Positions 8,149 to 17,940 of a stretch of DNA of 39,029 bases are shown one piece after another. The position numbers were made by a program, and so were the translations under genes. The stretch comes from an uncultured SAR86 cluster bacterium (GTDB taxonomy: Bacteria; Pseudomonadota; Gammaproteobacteria; Magnimaribacterales; Magnimaribacteraceae). The stretch is taken from positions 1-39,029 of the forward strand of contig CACNCK010000014.1 in assembly GCA_902618945.1 (NCBI GenBank), read 5' to 3'. The notes under the pieces are model-generated. The model did no database searches and was not told the DNA's origin. It saw only the letters and a program-made list of their open reading frames with translations. The stretch's first letter is position 1. Each line of letters begins with the position of its first letter.

Positions 8149-9381
8149 TTAACTGCCAAAATCATCAAATTTTATTGCTTCAGGCTCGACTCCAAGACTA
8201 TCTAGCATATCAAAACATGCTGACATCATTGGAGGTGGGCCACACATATAATATTCACAATCTTCTGGCGCGGGATGGTCTTTTAGATATTGGTCATGAA
8301 TGACTTGATGGATGAATCCTGTATGCCCTTCCCAATTATCTTCTGGCAAAGGATCTGATAAAGCTACATGCCATTCAAAATTATCATGTTCTTCTGCTAA
8401 TTTGTCATATTCATCTGTGTAGAACATTTCTGTTAAGCTTCTGGCTCCATAAAAGAAAGTGATTTTGCGTTTAGAGTTTAATCTCAGTAATTGATCAAAA
8501 ATATGAGATCTCATTGGCGCCATACCTGCACCGCCACCAATGAACACCATCTCTGCATCAGTCTCTTCTGCAAAAAATTCTCCAAAAGGTCCGAAAATAG
8601 TTAGAGTATCGCCTTCTTTTAAATTAAAAATATATGAACTCATTTCACCTGCAGGAAAATCTGTACCAGGAGGGGGTGAAGCAATTCTGATATTGAATTT
8701 CATTATTCCTTTTTCATTTGGATAATTGGCCATAGAGTAAGCTCTAATGACTGGTTCAAGTGTCTTTGAGGAGTTTTCCCAAACACCAAATCTATCCCAA
8801 TCTCCATGATATTCTTCTTCAATATCAAAAGATTTGTAATCTAATTCATATGGAGGTATTTCCATTTGAACATAACCGCCAGCTTTGAAAGCAACTTCTT
8901 CTCCTTCAGGTAATTTGAGAACAAGTTCTTTAATAAAGGTCGCAACATTTTTATTTGAAATAACTTCACATTCCCATTTCCTTGCACCAAAGACTTCGTC
9001 AGGTACTACTATTTCCATATCATCTTTCACAGGAACTTGGCAAGATAGTCTCCAACCTTCCTTTTTCTCTTTATTAGTGAAATGAGATTCTTCAGTTGGA
9101 AGAATAGATCCTCCACCACTTATAACCTTGCATTTACATTGAGCACAAGTTCCACCTCCACCACAGGCAGATGATAAGAATAAATTCTGAGCAGCTAAAG
9201 TTTGCAGCAATTTTCCTCCAGACTCTACCTCAATTGATTTCGCAGCATCGTTCATAGATATATTGATATTACCTGAAGAAACTAAAAGTTTCCTTGCACC
9301 AAGAATTACAAAAACCATCAAATTAACTGCAATTGTAAAAACAAGTACACCAAGCACGATTTCATTTTGAATAAAGTTCAT
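8149..9381 (-). CDS. nqrF: Na+-NADH:quinone reductase subunit F
   Basis: The electron-entry subunit: NADH reduces FAD, and electrons pass to a 2Fe-2S centre. The start is set at the ATG ending at 9381, just after the nqrE stop. The longer frame from 9417 would add 12 residues inside nqrE that do not fit the family. The resulting 410-residue protein has one N-terminal membrane helix (7-28). The ferredoxin cluster cysteines are C73, C79, C82 and C114. The flavin motif is RAYSMANYP, and the NADH-binding segments are [12 protein letters not shown] and MCGPPPMM. Fifth of six nqr subunits in position, sixth in name order. Confidence 0.97.
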   Translation of the reverse strand: MNFIQNEIVLGVLVFTIAVNLMVFVILGARKLLVSSGNINISMNDAAKSIEVESGGKLLQTLAAQNLFLSSACGGGGTCAQCKCKVISGGGSILPTEESHFTNKEKKEGWRLSCQVPVKDDMEIVVPDEVFGARKWECEVISNKNVATFIKELVLKLPEGEEVAFKAGGYVQMEIPPYELDYKSFDIEEEYHGDWDRFGVWENSSKTLEPVIRAYSMANYPNEKGIMKFNIRIASPPPGTDFPAGEMSSYIFNLKEGDTLTIFGPFGEFFAEETDAEMVFIGGGAGMAPMRSHIFDQLLRLNSKRKITFFYGARSLTEMFYTDEYDKLAEEHDNFEWHVALSDPLPEDNWEGHTGFIHQVIHDQYLKDHPAPEDCEYYMCGPPPMMSACFDMLDSLGVEPEAIKFDDFGS

Positions 9382-9382
9382 T

Positions 9383-9982
9383 TTATAAAGATATTCCTCC
9401 GAATGATAAAAAACCAAAACACATTAGTCCTACTGTTATGAAAGTTATACCTAACCCTTGCAGACCCTCAGGTATATCGGCATATTTTAGCCTCTCTGTT
9501 ATTCCAGCTAAAGCAACAATAGCAAGGGCCCAACCAGTTCCTGCTCCCAGTCCATAAACTATGCTTTCAGTAAATTCTAGATTTCTTTCAATAGAAAAAA
9601 GTACTCCGCCTAGGATTGCACAGTTAACTGTAATTAAAGGTAAAAATACACCAAGTGCATTATAAAGAGCTGGTATATAACGATCTAAAAACATTTCTAG
9701 TATTTGTACTAAAGCCGCAATGATTCCTATATAACATATGAGTCCTACGAAATGTAAATCTGAACCAGGAAAGAGTGCATCTGCTTTTAAGAAATAATTG
9801 AAAATTAAGTTATTTATTGGCACTGCAAGCCCTAATACAACAATAACAGCAATCCCTAAACCAATCGCAGGTTGGATTCTTTTAGAAATGGCAAGAAAAG
9901 TACACATGCCAAGAAAAAAGTTGATTGCTATATTCTCAATGAAGACAGCTTTAACAAAAATACTAAGATAAGATTCTAGCAT
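9383..9982 (-). CDS. nqrE: Na+-NADH:quinone reductase subunit E
   Basis: An integral membrane subunit of 199 residues with about six predicted helices. With NqrD it forms a pseudo-symmetric pair that holds an iron centre in the membrane. The cysteine near the N-terminus ([14 protein letters not shown]) and the one in TVNCAILGG are at the positions expected for iron ligands. Its stop is 1 bp from the nqrF ATG, and its ATG overlaps the last base of the nqrD stop region, so translation of D, E and F is probably coupled. Confidence 0.97.
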   Translation of the reverse strand: MLESYLSIFVKAVFIENIAINFFLGMCTFLAISKRIQPAIGLGIAVIVVLGLAVPINNLIFNYFLKADALFPGSDLHFVGLICYIGIIAALVQILEMFLDRYIPALYNALGVFLPLITVNCAILGGVLFSIERNLEFTESIVYGLGAGTGWALAIVALAGITERLKYADIPEGLQGLGITFITVGLMCFGFLSFGGISL

Positions 9983-10650
9983 TAAGCTGCTCCCTTCTCA
10001 CTTTCAAGACTATTTTTAGATATCTTAAATTCTGGCTCTTCTATTTGTTCTGTTTTCCATTGTCTGAGTGCCCATATAGTGAATCCTATGATGAAAAAAG
10101 AACTTGCTGGAGTTAAGAAAAAGTTATTTGCAAGATACCATCCACCATTAGTTGTCAGAGGCATTATTTCGATTCCATAAAATGTTCCAGCACCTACGAA
10201 TTCTCTTATGATGGCAATAACAATTAAGATGACGCTGTAACCAAGCCCATTACCAAAACCATCAATTGCGCTCATCAATGGCCCATTCTTCATAGCAAAG
10301 GCTTCTGCTCTACCCATAACTATACAATTAGTAACGATTAAACCGACAAATACTGACAATGTCTTACTACTCTCATAATCGAAAGCTTGAAGGACTTCAT
10401 CTACAAGCATCACGAGTGTGGCTATTATAGATATCTGTACAATGATTCTAATATTCGTTGGGATATGATTTCTTATAAGAGATACAGAAAGATTTGACAA
10501 GGTTACAACGGTAGTTAGAGCAACACACATTATTAATGTTATGTAGAGGTTGCCCGTAACAGCAAGAGCAGAACAAATGCCTAAGATTTGCAATGCAATA
10601 GGATTGTCATTGAAGATAGGATTGAGTAAAACTTCTTTCGCTTTAGACAT
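9982..10650 (-). CDS. nqrD: Na+-NADH:quinone reductase subunit D
   Basis: An integral membrane subunit of 222 residues with about six helices, partner of NqrE. The early [13 protein letters not shown] segment and the [14 protein letters not shown] segment both carry the conserved cysteines that face the iron. It overlaps nqrC by 8 bp at its start and nqrE by 1 bp at its end. Confidence 0.97.
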   Translation of the reverse strand: MSKAKEVLLNPIFNDNPIALQILGICSALAVTGNLYITLIMCVALTTVVTLSNLSVSLIRNHIPTNIRIIVQISIIATLVMLVDEVLQAFDYESSKTLSVFVGLIVTNCIVMGRAEAFAMKNGPLMSAIDGFGNGLGYSVILIVIAIIREFVGAGTFYGIEIMPLTTNGGWYLANNFFLTPASSFFIIGFTIWALRQWKTEQIEEPEFKISKNSLESEKGAA

Positions 10651-11425
10651 CTTTTACCTCACTTTGCTTAAGTCGATTTATTAGAGGCCCATAACCCATA
10701 TCTCCAAGCCAAAAAGAAAGTAAATTTGTAACTCCATTACTTGTAATGGTTGCACCAGATAAGCCATCTACTTGATATTTTGCAAGAGTACTGCTTTTAT
10801 CAACGGAGCCTTTAATAACAGAAATAAGGATATCTCCAGAATCAGAATATACCTCTTTTCCTTTCCATATAGATTTCCACTTAGGATTATCTATCTCACC
10901 ACCAAGACCAGGTGTTTCTTTATGATCAAAAAACTCTAATCCAATGATTGTTTTAAGATCTGGTTCAAGAGCCAGATAACCTTTCATAGTTCCCCATAGT
11001 CCATAACCTCTTACAGGCAAGATAACTGCATTTAAAGAATCGAAATCATAGTGAAGATAAACTGTTTGGAAGTTCTCACGTCTTTTTAGAAGAGCAATAT
11101 CATTTTCAGAGGTCAGTTCAATAGATGTAGCTGGATTTCTAGAATAGGCACTTTCTTCATAATCAGCTAAGCTAATTTCAGAATCAAACTCACCAGTTTC
11201 TAGATTAACTATTCGTGCTTCTATAGACTGGAAGAGCTCTGTTACGTCAGTATCTTCATCAAGCAAACCGGCAGCAGAAAGTATCTTACTTTGTTTGTCG
11301 AGTGTCTTGTTAGCTTCTTGAAGATCTCTAAGTTCAACGGCCGAAAAAGATATTAAAGCAGAGCAAACGAGGCATAGCGAGACAGCAACAATGAGAGTTT
11401 TTCTGATTGTATCGTTATTGTTCAT
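10643..11425 (-). CDS. nqrC: Na+-NADH:quinone reductase subunit C
   Basis: A 260-residue subunit with one N-terminal membrane helix (residues 9-29) and a periplasmic FMN domain. The covalent flavin is expected on T226, in [13 protein letters not shown], a textbook ApbE acceptor motif (SGAT). The PVRGYGLWG and ETPGLGGEI segments are characteristic. Its start overlaps the nqrB stop by 1 bp and its end overlaps nqrD by 8 bp. The intact SGAT here contrasts with the altered motif in NqrB. Confidence 0.97.
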   Translation of the reverse strand: MNNNDTIRKTLIVAVSLCLVCSALISFSAVELRDLQEANKTLDKQSKILSAAGLLDEDTDVTELFQSIEARIVNLETGEFDSEISLADYEESAYSRNPATSIELTSENDIALLKRRENFQTVYLHYDFDSLNAVILPVRGYGLWGTMKGYLALEPDLKTIIGLEFFDHKETPGLGGEIDNPKWKSIWKGKEVYSDSGDILISVIKGSVDKSSTLAKYQVDGLSGATITSNGVTNLLSFWLGDMGYGPLINRLKQSEVKDV

Positions 11426-12630
11426 TAGCTTGCCCTCCTCAATCTTTGTTTGATATTTCTCTCTTGAACAAAATGATCAATAAGTGGCGCAAATAAATTT
11501 GCAAATAAAATTGCCAGCATCATACCTTCCGGATAAGCCGGATTAACAACTCTTATCAATACCACCATTACTCCAATTAAAATTCCGTAATACCATCTAC
11601 CTAAATTTGTATGAGAACCAGAAACTGGCTCCACAGCCATAAATGTAAGACCGAAAGCGAAGCCTCCAATTACTAAGTGCCAGTGAAAAGGCAATGAGAA
11701 CATCGGATTGCTATCTGAACCTATTAAATTAAATAATTCTGATGTTAAGAATGTTCCTAGTAAGACTCCGGCAATAATCCGCCATGAAGCAATCCTTGTA
11801 TACAGGAGAACTATCAAACCTATAAGAATAAACAAAGTTGAAGTTTCACCTATTGAACCCGGAATTGAGCCAAAAAATGCGTCACTCCATGAATATTGAG
11901 CCTGTATTCCGTTAAGACCTTCTTGCGCCCCTATTCCTAATATTGTCGGTGAGCTATAACCGTCAACTGCAACCCAAACAGAATCACCAGACCAATCTAC
12001 TGGGTAGGCAAAATAAAGAAATGCTCGTCCAGCTAAAGCGGGATTTAGAAAGTTTTTTCCTGTGCCCCCGAATATCTCTTTGGCAACAACGATACCAAAA
12101 CTTATTCCAACTGCCACTTGCCATAATGGAGCATCAGGGGGACAACATAATGCAAATAAAACAGTTGTTACGAAAGCACCTTCATTGATTTCATGCCCTC
12201 TGAAAATGGCAAATACTACTTCCCAAGCTATTCCTACTATAAAGGTAACTAGGTATATGGGTATGAAATAGCACGCCCCAAACCAAATACAGTCCACTAT
12301 ACTTTTAGGATCATAGTTGCAAAATATGTCTATAAAAAAGAAGTGCCAATCATCTTTGTTTATAGTTCCCAGTTCTTCAAAAGCAGCGAGTGACTGATAT
12401 CCCAAGTTATACATACCATAAAACATGGCAGGAAACGTAGCCATCCAAACCACAACCATAACTTTTTGTAGGTCTACACTATCTCTTACATGAACAGAAC
12501 CAAAAGTTCTTTTGTCAGAAGAATAAAAAAGATTCTCAACAACATCATATATCGGAAAATATTTTTCTAAAGAACCCCCACTAGTGAACCTGGGTTTTAA
12601 ACCATCTAGAAATTTTCTTAATGGTTTCAT
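11425..12630 (-). CDS. nqrB: Na+-NADH:quinone reductase subunit B
   Basis: The core Na+-translocating, quinone-binding membrane subunit, 401 residues with about ten helices. The family is clear from [22 protein letters not shown], the [16 protein letters not shown] segment and [15 protein letters not shown]. The covalent FMN in relatives sits on a threonine in a D-x-x-S-G-A-T motif. Here the equivalent residues 223-229 read D-G-Y-S-S-P-T. The acceptor threonine (T229) is kept, but the Gly-Ala before it is Ser-Pro. I checked this against the bases near 11945-11970. It is not a frameshift. The gene begins directly after the nqrA stop. Confidence 0.97.
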   Translation of the reverse strand: MKPLRKFLDGLKPRFTSGGSLEKYFPIYDVVENLFYSSDKRTFGSVHVRDSVDLQKVMVVVWMATFPAMFYGMYNLGYQSLAAFEELGTINKDDWHFFFIDIFCNYDPKSIVDCIWFGACYFIPIYLVTFIVGIAWEVVFAIFRGHEINEGAFVTTVLFALCCPPDAPLWQVAVGISFGIVVAKEIFGGTGKNFLNPALAGRAFLYFAYPVDWSGDSVWVAVDGYSSPTILGIGAQEGLNGIQAQYSWSDAFFGSIPGSIGETSTLFILIGLIVLLYTRIASWRIIAGVLLGTFLTSELFNLIGSDSNPMFSLPFHWHLVIGGFAFGLTFMAVEPVSGSHTNLGRWYYGILIGVMVVLIRVVNPAYPEGMMLAILFANLFAPLIDHFVQERNIKQRLRRAS

Positions 12631-13983
12631 CTATCCCTCAACCTCAATTTTAGTAAGTCCAGCTCTTAATAAAGAACCAAAATCATATTTTCCTGGGCAG
12701 ATATAGCTACATAAAGAAAGATCTTCTTCATCTAACTCTAGTCCCCCTAATGCTTGTAATTTTTCTGTGTCTAATAAAACAATGTTCCTGAGGAGCATTA
12801 TTGGCAACATGTTGAATGGTAAAACTTCTTCGTATGAGCCAATTGGCACTATTGGACGGTCCGAACCATTCATCAAAGCTTTAAATTTAAAAACTTTCTT
12901 GGGGAATAAGGAAGAGAGAAATACTGGCATCTTTGAAAATTTTCTTGGACCAGGAGTGAGCCAGTTCATAAACTCTCTATCTTTAGAATTGGGCTCAGCT
13001 ATTACTGAAATTTGATTATGATATCTCCCTAAATAAGCAAAGGAACCGATAGCTTCTCTTCCGGATATGATTGATCCTGAAATAATTCTATTTTCTCTCT
13101 GTGTCAATTCTCCTGCAGTTATTTCATCTGTAGAAGCCCCAAGTCTTGTTCTAATGTAGCTCGGACTGTTTACTTGAGGTCCAGCCAAAGAGACTATTCT
13201 ATTATTATCAATATGACCAGACTTAAATAACTTTCCTATCGCAATAATATCTTGATAACCAATAGACCAATTAACATTGGTTAAAGAAGCGGGAGAAATA
13301 AAGTGCATATGAGTTCCTACGAGCCCAGCAGGATGAGGACCAGAGAATATATGTTTTTTAAGTTGGTCATCTTCTTGTATTTCAAGTGAAGAATTATTAG
13401 AAACAGAGAGATGAATTGGACACTCAACTAATTGTTTTAGAACCAAAAGCCCAAAGTCAAAATCTTCTTTACTCAAGTTAATAATTGTTTCAGGATTAGG
13501 ACTTAAAGGTTGAGTATCAATAGCTGAAATAAATATGTTAGCAGGTAATGATTTTACAGTTGGGATCTTGCTGTAGGGTCTAGTTCTAAAGGATATCCAC
13601 ATTCCAGACTCTATAAGCTGGTCTCTGATAACATCTGAAGAACAGTTTGTTAAAGTATCGGCTGTAAAATTATCAAACTGAATAGAATCTTCTGCTTGAG
13701 AAATTTCTATGACAATTGACTGTAAGACCCTTCTGTCTCCACGGTTTATTGCTTCAACCCTACCACCTGCTGGCGATGTAACAATAACTCCTGGATTTTT
13801 CTTATCTTCAAAGAGAGGTTGCCCTATTTTTACAATATCCCCTTCTTCAACTAACATGGTGGGTTTCATGCCTATATAGTCGCTCCCCAAAATAGCAACA
13901 GATCTGCTTTTTTTGGAGTCAACTATATCTTCGGCAGGTGAGCCGTATATGGGTATATCTAAACCTTTTTTTATTCTAATCAT
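12631..13983 (-). CDS. nqrA: Na+-NADH:quinone reductase subunit A
   Basis: A soluble peripheral subunit of 450 residues, first gene of the six-subunit operon. The N-terminus MIRIKKGLDIPIYG followed by a lipoyl/biotinyl-like fold (VEEGDIVKIGQPLFEDKKNPG, TSPAGGRVEAINRG) is diagnostic, as is the C-terminal LEEDLSLCSYICPGKYDFG-like end. It is thought to contribute to quinone binding. Its stop abuts the nqrB ATG. A reverse-strand TATAAT lies about 45 bp upstream, in the 69-bp gap after gap. Confidence 0.97.
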   Translation of the reverse strand: MIRIKKGLDIPIYGSPAEDIVDSKKSRSVAILGSDYIGMKPTMLVEEGDIVKIGQPLFEDKKNPGVIVTSPAGGRVEAINRGDRRVLQSIVIEISQAEDSIQFDNFTADTLTNCSSDVIRDQLIESGMWISFRTRPYSKIPTVKSLPANIFISAIDTQPLSPNPETIINLSKEDFDFGLLVLKQLVECPIHLSVSNNSSLEIQEDDQLKKHIFSGPHPAGLVGTHMHFISPASLTNVNWSIGYQDIIAIGKLFKSGHIDNNRIVSLAGPQVNSPSYIRTRLGASTDEITAGELTQRENRIISGSIISGREAIGSFAYLGRYHNQISVIAEPNSKDREFMNWLTPGPRKFSKMPVFLSSLFPKKVFKFKALMNGSDRPIVPIGSYEEVLPFNMLPIMLLRNIVLLDTEKLQALGGLELDEEDLSLCSYICPGKYDFGSLLRAGLTKIEVEG

Positions 13984-14026
13984 TCCCTATTTGATGTATG
14001 GGAAAAGTACCCTAGAGCGCGGTGGT

Positions 14027-14032
14027 ATTATA
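14027..14032 (-). promoter_or_regulatory. Candidate -10 box for the nqr operon
   Basis: A perfect TATAAT on the reverse strand in the only sizeable gap (13984-14052) before nqrA. No good -35 box lies at the right distance (TAGTAA at 14050-14055 is poor), so an activator, or read-through from gap, may contribute. Confidence 0.4.
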
Positions 14033-14052
14033 ATGATCTGAGGTCTAATTTA

Positions 14053-15534
14053 CTAGGATGTTTCGCTAAAATTTGGATATCTTTGATAAGTTAATCCGAC
14101 CATCTCTTTTGCCAATCCCAAAAGTTGTGCGGTATATCCAAACTCATTGTCATACCAAACGTAAAGAACGCATTTGTCTCCATTTACGATTGTCGCAGCT
14201 GAATCAATTATGCCAGCATGCCTATCCCCTACAAAATCGGTAGAAACAACTTCTGGAGAATTTGTAAAACCTATCTGTTCTTTTAAATCTGAATGAAACG
14301 CCTGCTGTCTAAGGAAGTTATTGAGCTCTTCTAATGAAATTTCTTTACCTAGTTGAAGATTCATTATTGCGAGAGATACATTTGGAGTAGGAACTCTTAC
14401 AGCATTTGCTGTCAATTTGCCTATAAGCTCTGGGAGCACCTGACCTACTGCTTTTCCAGCTCCTGTTTCTGTTATGACCATGTTAAGTGCTGCACTTCTT
14501 CCTCTTCGAGCTTTTTTGTGGAAATTATCTATTAGATTCTGATCATTTGTGTAGGAATGTACACTCTCGATGTGACCTGAGATAATATTAAACTCATCAT
14601 TTAGAACCTTTAAAGTTGGAACTATAGCATTCGTTGTACATGAAGCAGCTCCTAAGATTTCATCATTCTCCATGATTCCATTGTTGATACCATGAACAAT
14701 ATTTTTTATGCCCTCTTTAGCTGGGGCAGTAAGAAGTACCTTAGAAATTCCATTGCAATTTAAATGAGTACTCAAGCCCTCTTTGGTTCTCCAGACTCCA
14801 GTATTGTCAATCAACAAAGCATTATTGATACCATAGTCAGTATAGTCAATCTCTGAAGGATCATTGGCATAAATTATTTTTACTTCATTACCATTTATGA
14901 TTAATTTATCCTCTTCCTCTATTACGCGTATTGTTCCTTTGAATGGACCATGAACGGAATCTGTTCTCATTAGATTCGCTCTTTTAATGATGTCATCATC
15001 GACAGCTTTTCTAACGACTATTGCTCGCAACCTTAGATTATCTCCTCCACCGGAATCTTGAATTAACATTCTCGTTAATAGTCTTCCAATTCTTCCAAAA
15101 CCATAAAGGACTACATCCTGTGCTTGCTCCAGTATTGACCCTTTAGTTCCAATCAAGTCATTTACCGATTCTTTTACAAAATCTTCGATAGAGAGATCCT
15201 TATCATCAAACAGGTAAGCTGCCGCTATGATTCCAATGTCAACTTCAGCCGGTCCTAATTCTAGATCACTAAGAGCTACAATGACTTGATAGGTTTCAAA
15301 TTCACTCATCTCATTGTTTTCGGTTTCTCTTACAAACCTATGGGCATTCATAATTTCTGAAACTGATAAGTTCACCAATGGCTTTCCATATAATAGAAGA
15401 TGAACATTGTCTCTATAAATTCTTCCAATCATAGGTAGCATCTCTTCTGCTAATGCTTGTCTATATTGAAAGTCGCCAAAAGGATCTTTTGGAAGCTCAG
15501 GACGAGTCCTTTGATCGGGCTGATTTTTTTTCAT
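14053..15534 (-). CDS. gap: Glyceraldehyde-3-phosphate dehydrogenase, long form
   Basis: A 493-residue protein in which a normal GAPDH of about 355 residues follows an N-terminal extension of about 130. The Rossmann motif is GFGRIG at 145-150, the catalytic cysteine is C299 in AASCTTNAIVP, and the catalytic histidine lies in VHSYTNDQN. Long forms are known in gammaproteobacteria: Pseudomonas aeruginosa carries one close to nqr and mfd, the same neighbourhood as here. After the second beta strand the sequence is AIVVRKA rather than one with the aspartate that selects NAD, which suggests use of NADP. That cofactor reading is inference. The ATG directly follows the TAG of the acyl-CoA dehydrogenase gene. 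Confidence 0.93.
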   Translation of the reverse strand: MKKNQPDQRTRPELPKDPFGDFQYRQALAEEMLPMIGRIYRDNVHLLLYGKPLVNLSVSEIMNAHRFVRETENNEMSEFETYQVIVALSDLELGPAEVDIGIIAAAYLFDDKDLSIEDFVKESVNDLIGTKGSILEQAQDVVLYGFGRIGRLLTRMLIQDSGGGDNLRLRAIVVRKAVDDDIIKRANLMRTDSVHGPFKGTIRVIEEEDKLIINGNEVKIIYANDPSEIDYTDYGINNALLIDNTGVWRTKEGLSTHLNCNGISKVLLTAPAKEGIKNIVHGINNGIMENDEILGAASCTTNAIVPTLKVLNDEFNIISGHIESVHSYTNDQNLIDNFHKKARRGRSAALNMVITETGAGKAVGQVLPELIGKLTANAVRVPTPNVSLAIMNLQLGKEISLEELNNFLRQQAFHSDLKEQIGFTNSPEVVSTDFVGDRHAGIIDSAATIVNGDKCVLYVWYDNEFGYTAQLLGLAKEMVGLTYQRYPNFSETS

Positions 15535-16662
15535 CTAAAGAGAGGTATATTTTTTGAGGTGGTAATCTGTATTACCAAAAATCGTCCCTACAGTTGTGAG
15601 CCTTTTAAAGTAATGTCCCACATTTAACTCGTCAGTAACACCCATACCACCATGAAGTTGAACAGCTTGTTGACCTATAAATTTACCAGCTTTACCAACT
15701 TGATATTTTAAGCCTGATATTGCTTTTTTTGCATCAGGAGCTCCTTCTTCATATTTCATAGTTGCCATGTAGAGGAGAGACTTACATTGTTCGTACTCCA
15801 TGAACATATCAACCATTCTGTGTTGCAAAACTTGGAATTTACCTATTGGAGTACCGAATTGTTCTCTGGTTTTTGTATATTCCACTGTTGTTTTATAAAG
15901 AACCTCCATCGCGCCTACGGCCTCTGCTGAAATTGCAAGAATCGCCTTATCAATTGCAGAATCTAAAATCTCAAAACCTGAATCTAAATTACCTATAATG
16001 TTGTCTTTTGAAACAGAGACGTTTTCTATGGTTAGATCTGATGCTCTTCTTCCATCTACAGTTTTATAATTTGTTTTCGACAATCCTTTAGAATCAGAAT
16101 CCACTATAAATAAAGTTATACCATTTTCGTCTAATTGAGAGCTTGAAGTTCTCGCTGAGATAATGATTTTATTAGCAGAAGGACCGTTCATGACTACTGA
16201 CTTGTAGCCATTCAAAATATAATTTTCACCCTCAGCTTTAGCCTCTGTGACAACATCTGATAAATTGAATCTGCTTTGTGGTTCTGCATACGCCAGAGCA
16301 AGATGCATTTCTCCTGAAATTGCAGGCTCTAGAATGGATGATTTTTGTTCATCAGAACCATAATCATCAATAAGGCTTCCGGCCATGATCATAGTTTCTA
16401 AAAATGGCTCTACTACCAGACCTTTTCCAAAAGCCTCCATAATTAGCATGGACTCAATTGCAGACCCACCAAACCCTCCACTATCTTCAGAGACACTTAT
16501 ACCTAGCCAACCTAATTCAGCAAACTTTTGCCAATTTGATTCACCAAATCCAAGATCAGAATTAGATAAAGATTGTCTCGTCTCCCAGTCGTATTCTTTT
16601 TGAACAAACTGATCAACTTGATCTTGAATTAATGTTTGTTCTTCATTAAAAGTAAAATCCAT
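15535..16662 (-). CDS. Acyl-CoA dehydrogenase, small-subunit type (PimD-like)
   Basis: FAD enzyme introducing a 2,3 double bond in acyl-CoA. The 375-residue protein has the full acyl-CoA dehydrogenase fold: an N-terminal helical domain, the LAYAEPQSRFN flavin loop, and a C-terminal TREQFGTPIGKFQVLQHRMVDM segment. The C-terminal motif reads LHGGMGVTDELNVGHYFKR and later GTIFGNTDYHLKKY. The usual late YEG glutamate is missing. It lies 2 bp after a second, larger subunit. This tandem arrangement resembles two-subunit enzymes such as pimeloyl-CoA dehydrogenase, where the smaller member is often catalytically reduced. The substrate cannot be told. Confidence 0.85.
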   Translation of the reverse strand: MDFTFNEEQTLIQDQVDQFVQKEYDWETRQSLSNSDLGFGESNWQKFAELGWLGISVSEDSGGFGGSAIESMLIMEAFGKGLVVEPFLETMIMAGSLIDDYGSDEQKSSILEPAISGEMHLALAYAEPQSRFNLSDVVTEAKAEGENYILNGYKSVVMNGPSANKIIISARTSSSQLDENGITLFIVDSDSKGLSKTNYKTVDGRRASDLTIENVSVSKDNIIGNLDSGFEILDSAIDKAILAISAEAVGAMEVLYKTTVEYTKTREQFGTPIGKFQVLQHRMVDMFMEYEQCKSLLYMATMKYEEGAPDAKKAISGLKYQVGKAGKFIGQQAVQLHGGMGVTDELNVGHYFKRLTTVGTIFGNTDYHLKKYTSL

Positions 16663-16664
16663 TG

Positions 16665-17858
16665 TTATAACCCCAGTATTGCCTTAGAAATGACATTTCG
16701 TTGAATCTCATTACTTCCGCCATATATAGATACTTTTCTGTAGTTTAAATAATGAGGCATTACAGGCGCTGCATAGTCCGGTCCAACTGTTTCATTTGTA
16801 CCAATCTCGTTCTCTAAGTAAAAGGGATGAGCATAGTAAGCTAACATTTCAACGAAAAGCTCTGAAATAGTTTGTTGTAATTCAGTGCCTTTAATTTTTA
16901 ATATGGAAGATTCTGCACCAGGAGAGCCACCTTGAGACATTGCTGCAAGTGTTCGAAGCTCGGTAAACTCAGTTGCTGTAAGTTCAATTTCAGTTTCTTC
17001 AATTTTACTTCTAAACTGAACATCTTCAAGCAGTGTTCCTTCACCTAATGGTATATCTGATGATAAATCTTTAAGTCTAGATAGTTCTCTTTTTAAGGCT
17101 GCAATACCCGCTATTCCACTTCTTTCATGAGCTAATAAAAATTTTGCTATATTCCATCCTTGGCCTTGCTCACCTACTAGATTTTCAGCAGGCACTTCAA
17201 CGTTATCAAAGTACACCATATTAACTTCATGCGAACCATCGATGGTTATTATTGGCTTAACCTCTATTCCAGGTGTTTTCATGTCAATGAGCAGGAAACT
17301 TATTCCTTCTTGCTTGATGTCAGTAGTTTCAGTCCGCACAAGGCAAAAAATCCAATCAGCATGTTGAGCTAATGTTGTCCAAGTTTTGGCTCCGTTAACA
17401 ATATACCTATCTTCTTTTAATTCTGCTTTGGTTTTTAAAGAAGCGAGATCTGATCCTGAACCCGGTTCAGAATAGCCTTGGCACCACCATACTTCGCTAT
17501 TTAATATAGAAGGAAGAAACTTTTCTTTCTGATCATTGGTGCCGAATGTGTAAACAACAGGCGCGCACATACCAACACCAAATGGAATAGTTGTCGGAGT
17601 ATTTGCTTTTGCTAGCTCTTCTTGAAGAATATATTTCTGAGTGACAGAAAGTTCTTCTTGATTTGTATATTCAGATGGCCAGTTGATGGCAAACCAACCT
17701 TTTTTATTTAGAATTTGTTGCCATCTTACAATTTCATCTTTTTCCAGAGGAATCCTTTTATCTTGTTTCTCTTTGATATCATCCGGATATTCAGTCTCTA
17801 AAAAGTTAACAACTTCTTCTCTAAAAGTAACATCTGCTTCTGAAAATTTTAAGTCCAT
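16665..17858 (-). CDS. Acyl-CoA dehydrogenase, large-subunit type (PimC-like)
   Basis: Partner of the following gene, first in its operon. I set the start at the ATG ending at 17858 (MDLKFSEADVTFREEV), 397 residues, because AGGA (17864-17867) precedes it at proper distance. The longer frame to 17900 adds 14 residues outside the fold. The flavin-binding loop GYSEPGSGSDLASLKTKAE and the KTWTTLAQHADW segment are typical. The C-terminus has YGGSNEIQRNVISKAILGL, where medium-chain enzymes have a catalytic glutamate (YEG) in place of YGG, so the base must lie elsewhere as in several subfamilies. Electrons should pass to the EtfAB encoded further along. Divergent from mfd. Confidence 0.88.
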   Translation of the reverse strand: MDLKFSEADVTFREEVVNFLETEYPDDIKEKQDKRIPLEKDEIVRWQQILNKKGWFAINWPSEYTNQEELSVTQKYILQEELAKANTPTTIPFGVGMCAPVVYTFGTNDQKEKFLPSILNSEVWWCQGYSEPGSGSDLASLKTKAELKEDRYIVNGAKTWTTLAQHADWIFCLVRTETTDIKQEGISFLLIDMKTPGIEVKPIITIDGSHEVNMVYFDNVEVPAENLVGEQGQGWNIAKFLLAHERSGIAGIAALKRELSRLKDLSSDIPLGEGTLLEDVQFRSKIEETEIELTATEFTELRTLAAMSQGGSPGAESSILKIKGTELQQTISELFVEMLAYYAHPFYLENEIGTNETVGPDYAAPVMPHYLNYRKVSIYGGSNEIQRNVISKAILGL

Positions 17859-17940
17859 TTTGTTCCTATGTAATAAAAAAAAATAATTATACACTTCCAT
17901 ATATAATTTGCTTTTTTTTTAGGAAAAAACCAGTAAATAA

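Noticed and set aside
8038-8160. Frameshift or truncation in apbE or nqrF at their junction
   Set aside because: Both genes have complete ends with a 3-bp gap and all motifs present.
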